Below are positions 7,606 through 11,505 of a stretch of 11,505 nt of DNA, in pieces. How positions within the stretch are numbered: position 1 is the stretch's first letter; the number at the start of each line of letters is the position of its first letter. The position numbers were made by a program, and so were the translations under genes. The notes beneath the pieces are model-generated. The model was not told where the DNA came from. It saw nothing but the letters and a program-made list of their open reading frames with translations, and did not search any database. Source of the DNA: CAYRTD01 sp964426915 (GTDB lineage: Bacteria > Bacteroidota > Bacteroidia > Bacteroidales > GCA-2748055); assembly GCA_964426915.1 (NCBI GenBank), contig CAYRTD010000127.1, forward strand, positions 1 through 11,505, given 5' to 3'.

Positions 7606-7615
7606 ATAACGTTAT
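7606..7615. promoter_or_regulatory. 10-base perfect palindrome upstream of queA
   Basis: ATAACGTTAT is a perfect palindrome about 30 bases before the queA ATG, in the only sizeable gap between truB and queA. It could be a small operator, but it is short and occurs once here, so chance is quite possible. No convincing TAnnTTTG promoter is seen in the gap; TAAATTTT at 7629-7636 is too close to the start. Confidence 0.2.
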
Positions 7616-7644
7616 CTTAAAATCTTACTAAATTTTTTTAATCC

Positions 7645-8694
7645 ATGAAGCTTTCACAATATAAATATAACCTGCCCGTAGAACTGATTGCCAAATATCC
7701 TTCTCCTAACAGGGATGAATCGAGACTTATGATTCTTGACAGGAAAACAGGTGAAATTGAGCACAAGATATTCAAGGACATTATTAATTATTTTGACGAT
7801 CAGGATGTGATGGTATTTAACAATACCCGGGTTTTTCCTGCAAGGCTTTATGGAAATAAAGAAAAAACAGGTGCTGAAATTGAAGTCTTTCTTTTAAGAG
7901 AGCTAAACAGGGAACAGCGGTTATGGGATGTTCTGGTGGATCCGGCACGAAAAATCAGGATAGGAAATAAATTGTATTTCGGGGAAAATGATGTTCTGGT
8001 TGCTGAGGTTATCGATAACACCACCTCCAGGGGCAGAACTCTGCGTTTTCTTTTTGACGGAGATTACGAGGAATTTAAGAAGACCCTCTATAGCCTGGGA
8101 GAAACCCCCTTACCCAAATTCATCAAACGTAAAGTTGAGCCGGAGGATAAGGAAAGGTACCAGACGATATTTGCTAAACATGAAGGTGCAGTAGCGGCTC
8201 CTACGGCGGGAATGCATTTCAGCCGGGAGCTTTTAAAAAGGCTTGAGATCAAGGGTGTTAATTTTTCATTTATTACCCTGCATGTTGGTTTGGGAAATTT
8301 CCGTACAGTAGATGTGGAAGATCTTACCAAACATAAAATGGATTCCGAGCGTATCATTATTGATGAAGAAGCTGTGAAGATCGTTAATATGGCCAGGGAA
8401 GGCAAGCACCGTATTTGTGCTGTAGGAACCACGGTAATGCGTACACTGGAAAGCTCCGTCTCAACTGATGGTTATCTTAAACCCTACGACGGCTGGACGA
8501 ATAAATTTATTTTTCCTCCCTACGAATTTTCTGTTCCGAGTTCAATGATCTCCAATTTTCATCTGCCTCATTCAACTTTACTCATGATGGTATCGGCATT
8601 TGCAGGTTATGATTTTCTAATGAAAGCCTATAAAATTGCTATTAAGGAGAAATACCGGTTTGGAACTTATGGTGACGCAATGCTAATTATTTAA
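7645..8694 (+). CDS. queA: S-adenosylmethionine:tRNA ribosyltransferase-isomerase
   Basis: Transfers and isomerises the ribosyl part of S-adenosylmethionine onto preQ1 at position 34 of tRNAs with GUN anticodons, giving epoxyqueuosine, the penultimate step of queuosine synthesis. The 349-residue protein shows the family motifs in order: VMVFNNTRVFPARL (55-68), GETPLP (152-157), RYQTIFAKHEGAVAAPTAGM (171-190), LHVGLGNF (212-219), VGTTVMRTLE (260-269), FPPYEF (290-295), MISNFHLPHSTLLMMVSAFA (301-320) and the C-terminal YGDAMLI (342-348). Length is normal and no motif is lost. The start ATG is preceded by an AT-rich 59-base gap after truB, so readthrough or a weak local promoter may drive it. 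The GH3 gene follows after 2 bases. Confidence 0.97.
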   Translation: MKLSQYKYNLPVELIAKYPSPNRDESRLMILDRKTGEIEHKIFKDIINYFDDQDVMVFNNTRVFPARLYGNKEKTGAEIEVFLLRELNREQRLWDVLVDPARKIRIGNKLYFGENDVLVAEVIDNTTSRGRTLRFLFDGDYEEFKKTLYSLGETPLPKFIKRKVEPEDKERYQTIFAKHEGAVAAPTAGMHFSRELLKRLEIKGVNFSFITLHVGLGNFRTVDVEDLTKHKMDSERIIIDEEAVKIVNMAREGKHRICAVGTTVMRTLESSVSTDGYLKPYDGWTNKFIFPPYEFSVPSSMISNFHLPHSTLLMMVSAFAGYDFLMKAYKIAIKEKYRFGTYGDAMLII

Positions 8695-8696
8695 TA

Positions 8697-10220
8697 ATGC
8701 CTGTTATAAATTCAATAGTTAACTGGTTGAATATTAAAAGGATTTATGACATTGATCTGTTTAAGAAATACCCCTTTAATGTTCAAAATGAAACTTTCAC
8801 CCGACTGATATCTTTTGCGAGTGAAACTGAGTGGGGATTAAAATACGGATATCATGAAGATCTTAGTATAGAAGAATTCCAGAAGAATGTTCCGCTGCAG
8901 AGCTATGATGATATCAAACCCTGGGTGAACAGACTCAGGGATGGGGAACAGAATACCCTTTGGCCCACCGAGATCCGTTGGTTCGCAAAATCTTCAGGAA
9001 CCACAAGTGATAAAAGTAAATTTCTTCCGGTAAGCAATGAATCGCTTGAGGAATGTCATTTTCGGGGAGGGAAGGATGTGCTTGCTCTTTATAATCATAA
9101 CTATCCGGAAACGGAAGTGTTAAAAGGAAAGTCCCTGGTCCTTGGGGGAAGTCATCAGATAAATAATTTCAGTAATCAATCCTACTATGGCGATCTTTCA
9201 GCAATTCTCATAGAGAATATGCCTTTCTGGGCCAATTTTATACGGACGCCTTCCTCTAAAATTGCCCTGATACCTGAGTGGGAAGAAAAACTGGATAAGC
9301 TTACCCGGCATACCGTATCTGAAAATGTCACCAATATTTCGGGAGTACCATCATGGGTGCTTGTACTTATGAAATATATCCTTGATTTCACAGGTAAGAA
9401 AAATATTCTGGAAGTATGGCCAAATCTGGAACTTTTTACCCATGGAGGGGTGAGTTTTACGCCTTACAGGGAACAGTTTAAGCATTACATTCCATCTGAG
9501 AACATGAGATATATGGAAACCTATAATGCCTCGGAAGGTTTTTTTGCTATACAGAATGATCCCCTGACGGATGATATGCTCCTTATGCTGGATTATGGAA
9601 TTTTTTATGAATTTATTCCTCTGGAAAATATCCATGATCCGAATCCCCCGGTTTATACCATAAAAGATGTAGAACTGAATAAAAATTACGCTATTATTAT
9701 CACCACAAATTCGGGATTGTGGCGGTATATGATCGGTGATACCGTTTATTTCACGTCTCTCTTCCCCCATAAAATTAAAATTTCCGGAAGAACCAAACAT
9801 TTTATCAATGCCTTTGGAGAGGAAGTCATTATCGATAATGCGGAAAAAGCCCTGGAGAAGGCCTGTGAGGCTACAGGCGCTATTATAAATGAATACACGG
9901 CTGGTCCTGTCTTTATGGATGACCGTGCTCAGGGATCGCATGAATGGTTAATTGAATTCAGAAAGGATCCGGACAATATGAATGAATTCTCCGTCATTCT
10001 GGACAAGTCTTTGAGGGAGGTAAATTCCGATTACGATGCCAAAAGATACAAAGATATAACTCTCGTGCCTCCTAAGGTACGGCAGGTTCCGGCAGGAACA
10101 TTTTATAAATGGTTTAAGAGTAAGGGTAAACTGGGAGGTCAGAATAAAATGCCAAGACTCAGTAACGACAGAAAGTATATTGAGGAGATGAATATTATTC
10201 TGAATGAGGCTTCTAAATAG
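8697..10220 (+). CDS. GH3-family (acyl-adenylate/amido synthetase-like) protein
   Basis: A cytoplasmic enzyme of the adenylate-forming superfamily. Plant GH3 proteins join amino acids to jasmonate, auxin or benzoates through an acyl-AMP intermediate; the substrate of bacterial members is not established. The 507-residue protein has the family's three nucleotide-binding motifs: SSGTTSDKSKFLP (99-111), YNASEGFF (276-283) and YMIGDTV (344-350) leading into GRTKHFINAFGEE (364-376). The C-terminal signature YKWFKSKGKLGGQNKMPRLS (470-489) is also present, so the enzyme looks active. It begins 2 bases after the queA stop and is surely cotranscribed with it. This pairing recurs in Bacteroidota, but gives no obvious biochemical link. 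The last two bases of its TAG stop coincide with the first two bases of a repeat. Family is firm, reaction inferred. Confidence 0.92.
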   Translation: MPVINSIVNWLNIKRIYDIDLFKKYPFNVQNETFTRLISFASETEWGLKYGYHEDLSIEEFQKNVPLQSYDDIKPWVNRLRDGEQNTLWPTEIRWFAKSSGTTSDKSKFLPVSNESLEECHFRGGKDVLALYNHNYPETEVLKGKSLVLGGSHQINNFSNQSYYGDLSAILIENMPFWANFIRTPSSKIALIPEWEEKLDKLTRHTVSENVTNISGVPSWVLVLMKYILDFTGKKNILEVWPNLELFTHGGVSFTPYREQFKHYIPSENMRYMETYNASEGFFAIQNDPLTDDMLLMLDYGIFYEFIPLENIHDPNPPVYTIKDVELNKNYAIIITTNSGLWRYMIGDTVYFTSLFPHKIKISGRTKHFINAFGEEVIIDNAEKALEKACEATGAIINEYTAGPVFMDDRAQGSHEWLIEFRKDPDNMNEFSVILDKSLREVNSDYDAKRYKDITLVPPKVRQVPAGTFYKWFKSKGKLGGQNKMPRLSNDRKYIEEMNIILNEASK

Positions 10221-10367
10221 AGTCTGTCCATAATGTCCGATATCTGCGTTGCTGCAAAAATTTAAAATCCTCATATACGCCAGTATACTGCGGTTTAAAA
10301 TTTTTGCGCGCCTTGATCTCGAACATTCTGAAACAGACTCTCGACTCTATTGACAGGCACTAAATAG
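10213..10367. repeat. 8-base direct repeats flanking unit A
   Basis: CTAAATAG occurs at 10213-10220, across the GH3 stop, and again at 10360-10367, at the junction of units A and B. The AG belongs to each following left end, so the flanking part proper is CTAAAT. It could be a target-site duplication made when unit A inserted, or just the shared edge of tandem copies. Confidence 0.4.
10219..10361. repeat. Palindromic repeat unit A (143 bases)
   Basis: Left end AGAGTCTGTCCATAATGTC (10219-10237) and right end GACTCTATTGACAGGCACT (10343-10361) are imperfect terminal inverted repeats, matching at 14 of 19 positions. Between them is a 25-base-arm imperfect hairpin, 10254-10278 with 10283-10307 and a 4-base loop (arms begin GCAAAAATTT and end AAATTTTTGC). 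The conserved segment CTTGATCTCGAACATT (10312-10327) leads into the right end. No reading frame is plausible. It has the form of a MITE or other non-autonomous element; no transposase is nearby to confirm the mechanism. Confidence 0.75.
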
Positions 10368-10621
10368 TGTCTGGCCATAATGTCAGTGAGACTATGATTT
10401 TGATTTTCAAAATCATTTAGTCGAACTGATCCCGAGCAATAGCGAGGGATCCCATAATATTAAGTGGCTATCCGCGTGTTCCAGAAGCTTTCCGCGACAC
10501 GCGGTCGTGCGTCCCCGTAAAAGAACGGGGCAGGCTTGATCTCGAACATTAGCTTCGCTGAGCTTACCGCCAGTTGGCGGATCGGTTCTGAAACAAACAC
10601 CCGACTCTATTGACGGACACT
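10366..10621. repeat. Palindromic repeat unit B (256 bases)
   Basis: Left end AGTGTCTGGCCATAATGTC (10366-10384) and right end GACTCTATTGACGGACACT (10603-10621) match as inverted repeats at 14 of 19 positions. Internal hairpins: CAGTGAGACTA (10384-10394) with TAGTCGAACTG (10418-10428), which continues inward through GATTTTGA and TCAAAATC; GATCCC 10428-10433 with GGGATC 10446-10451; CCGCGTG 10472-10478 with CACGCGG 10498-10504; CCCCGT 10513-10518 with ACGGGG 10525-10530; and CCGCCA 10567-10572 with TGGCGG 10575-10580. The right part equals that of unit A apart from a 37-base insertion at 10551-10587. Non-coding. Confidence 0.75.
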
Positions 10622-10623
10622 AA

Positions 10624-10844
10624 AGTGTCTGTTAATAATGTCCGATTTACTCAGTGAGACTATGATTTTGATTTCAAAATCATTTAGTCGAACTGATCCC
10701 GAGTGAAAACGAGGGATCTCATGCATTTAAGCGGTATTCGTGACCGCGTTCGCATAAAGCTTTCTGCGACAGCTTGCGGAGGCACAAAATTTTAAAATCC
10801 TCATATACTTTAGTATACCGCGGTTTAAAATTTTTGCGTGCCTC
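10624..10844. repeat. Palindromic repeat unit C (right end lost)
   Basis: Left end AGTGTCTGTTAATAATGTC (10624-10642) starts 2 bases after unit B. It then carries the hairpin modules of both neighbours. The CAGT..ACTG hairpin of B is at 10652-10695 and its GATCCC/GGGATC stem at 10695-10718. The long AT-rich hairpin of A is at 10779-10844, here closed by GAGGCAC (10779-10785) with GTGCCTC (10838-10844). The CTTGATCTCGAACATT segment and the right end are absent, so it is truncated or fused to other sequence. Unit C may resemble the complete form from which A and B lost different modules. Confidence 0.65.
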
Positions 10845-10852
10845 GAAGTGGC

Positions 10853-10874
10853 TTGCCCAAAAATAAATGGGCAA
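10853..10874. other. Small hairpin between the repeats and the kinase gene
   Basis: TTGCCCA (10853-10859) and TGGGCAA (10868-10874) form a perfect 7-base stem with an 8-base loop. It is followed by an A run on this strand, not a T run, and by mixed sequence on the other strand, so it is not a canonical intrinsic terminator in either direction. It marks the end of the repeat block. Confidence 0.4.
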
Positions 10875-10902
10875 AAAATTATCATTTTAGCTTATCTTCT
10901 GT

Positions 10903-10910
10903 TATATTTA
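10903..10910 (+). promoter_or_regulatory. Possible -7 element of the deoxynucleoside kinase gene
   Basis: TATATTTA differs from TAnnTTTG only at the last base and lies 20 bases before the ATG at 10931, a spacing like that of the ftsX promoter. No clear TTG is seen about 20 bases further up. Some promoter is expected here, because the repeats separate this gene from the GH3 gene. Confidence 0.3.
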
Positions 10911-10930
10911 TTAGCTAATTGAAATCAAGA

Positions 10931-11505
10931 ATGACAGATCCAGGAAAGAAAAAGAATATGCATATTGCTGTTGCCGGAAATATAGGGTCCGGAAAAACAA
11001 CCCTTACAGGACTAATAGCAAAACATTATGGCTGGGAGGCACAGTACGAGGATGTTGATGACAATCCTTATCTGAATGATTTTTATGAGGACATGCAGCG
11101 CTGGTCGTTTAATTTGCAGATCTATTTTCTCAATACCCGTTTCAGTCAGATTGTAGGTATAAGGCAATCCAATAAAACGGTAATCCAGGATCGTACCATT
11201 TACGAGGATGCATACATTTTTGCCCCTAATCTTCACTCAATGGGGCTCATGGGTACACGTGATTTTGAAAATTATTTTGCCCTGTTCAATCTCATGTCCT
11301 CTCTTATTGAACCTCCCGATCTGTTGATCTACCTGAGAGCTTCAATACCCACCCTCGTTAACCAGATCAATAACAGAGGTCGTAAATATGAAAATAACAT
11401 ACGCCTTGATTATCTCCGCAGGCTTAACGAGAGATATGAGGCCTGGGTAGAAACCTATAATATGGGCCGGCTTCTGATCATAAATGCCGATAATTATAAT
11501 TTCCC
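10931..11505 (+). CDS. Deoxynucleoside kinase (dGK/dAK-like), 3' partial
   Basis: Salvage enzyme that phosphorylates deoxynucleosides, probably deoxyguanosine or deoxyadenosine, to the 5'-monophosphate in the cytoplasm. The frame is open to the window edge: 191 codons are seen of roughly 205 expected. Visible are the P-loop GNIGSGKTT (16-24), the catalytic-base region YEDVDDNPYL (39-48, E40), WSFNLQIYFLNTRF (58-71), the substrate/lid aspartate-arginine motif QDRTIYED (86-93, D87-R88), and the lid NNRGRKYE (147-154) with three basic residues. The ATG at 10931 gives the extra start MTDPGKKKN; the ATG at 10958 would begin MHIAVAGN, the more usual start of this family, and is a real alternative. 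Family is firm, substrate preference inferred. It is separated from the GH3 gene by 710 bases of repeats and AT-rich sequence. Confidence 0.92.
   Translation, partial: MTDPGKKKNMHIAVAGNIGSGKTTLTGLIAKHYGWEAQYEDVDDNPYLNDFYEDMQRWSFNLQIYFLNTRFSQIVGIRQSNKTVIQDRTIYEDAYIFAPNLHSMGLMGTRDFENYFALFNLMSSLIEPPDLLIYLRASIPTLVNQINNRGRKYENNIRLDYLRRLNERYEAWVETYNMGRLLIINADNYNF

Noticed and set aside
7629..7636. TAAATTTT as the queA promoter
   Set aside because: The final G is missing, no TTG stands upstream at the right distance, and transcription would start almost at the ATG.
9351..9941. 196-codon open frame on the minus strand opposite the GH3 gene
   Set aside because: It overlaps a complete, well-conserved gene, and its translation shows no recognisable domain, so it is a chance antisense frame.
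10219..10844. CRISPR array
   Set aside because: The repeated units are long, unequal, internally palindromic and separated by 2-4 bases. There are no uniform spacers and no cas genes.
10853..10874. TTGCCCA/TGGGCAA hairpin as an intrinsic terminator
   Set aside because: The stem is good, but the downstream tract is A on the plus strand and there is no T run on either strand after the stem.

Overview
The window looks like a low-GC Bacteroidota (Bacteroidales-like) chromosome. This rests on three things. The order ftsX, DUF3098, uppP, truB, queA, GH3 family is characteristic of that phylum. The promoters upstream of ilvE and ftsX carry the TAnnTTTG -7 element used by its housekeeping sigma factor. 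Starts generally lack Shine-Dalgarno sequences. All genes are on the + strand. No tRNA, rRNA, CRISPR array, transposase or phage gene is visible.

Layout. Bases 2-3535 hold a large membrane-bound class III adenylate cyclase. It has an outer beta-propeller and Y_Y_Y sensor, one membrane helix, a cyclase domain with ATP-type specificity residues, and a C-terminal HD-like domain that has lost its metal ligands. Its true start lies just left of the window. After a short gap with a good promoter comes ilvE (3629-4645), a branched-chain aminotransferase. A 299-base gap follows, holding a palindromic repeat and the promoter of the next operon. That operon is ftsX, a DUF3098 membrane protein, uppP and truB (4945-7585), with 1-4 bases between genes. 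After 59 bases comes queA, then a bacterial GH3-family protein 2 bases behind it (7645-10220). Bases 10219-10844 are non-coding and hold three tandem copies of a modular palindromic repeat. The window ends inside a deoxynucleoside kinase gene (10931 onward).

How the genes relate. ftsX, DUF3098 and uppP all concern the inner membrane and envelope: FtsX in division and wall remodelling, UppP in recycling the lipid carrier for peptidoglycan. truB and queA modify tRNA. The GH3 protein belongs to the adenylate-forming superfamily, and its bacterial substrate is not known. The cyclase, ilvE and the kinase are separate units.

The most unusual material is the modular repeat family: four left ends, two complete right ends, 19-base imperfect terminal inverted repeats and interchangeable hairpin modules. 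Also notable are the cyclase with a pseudo-HD domain and a nine-G tract inside the DUF3098 gene. No clearly new multi-gene system was found.
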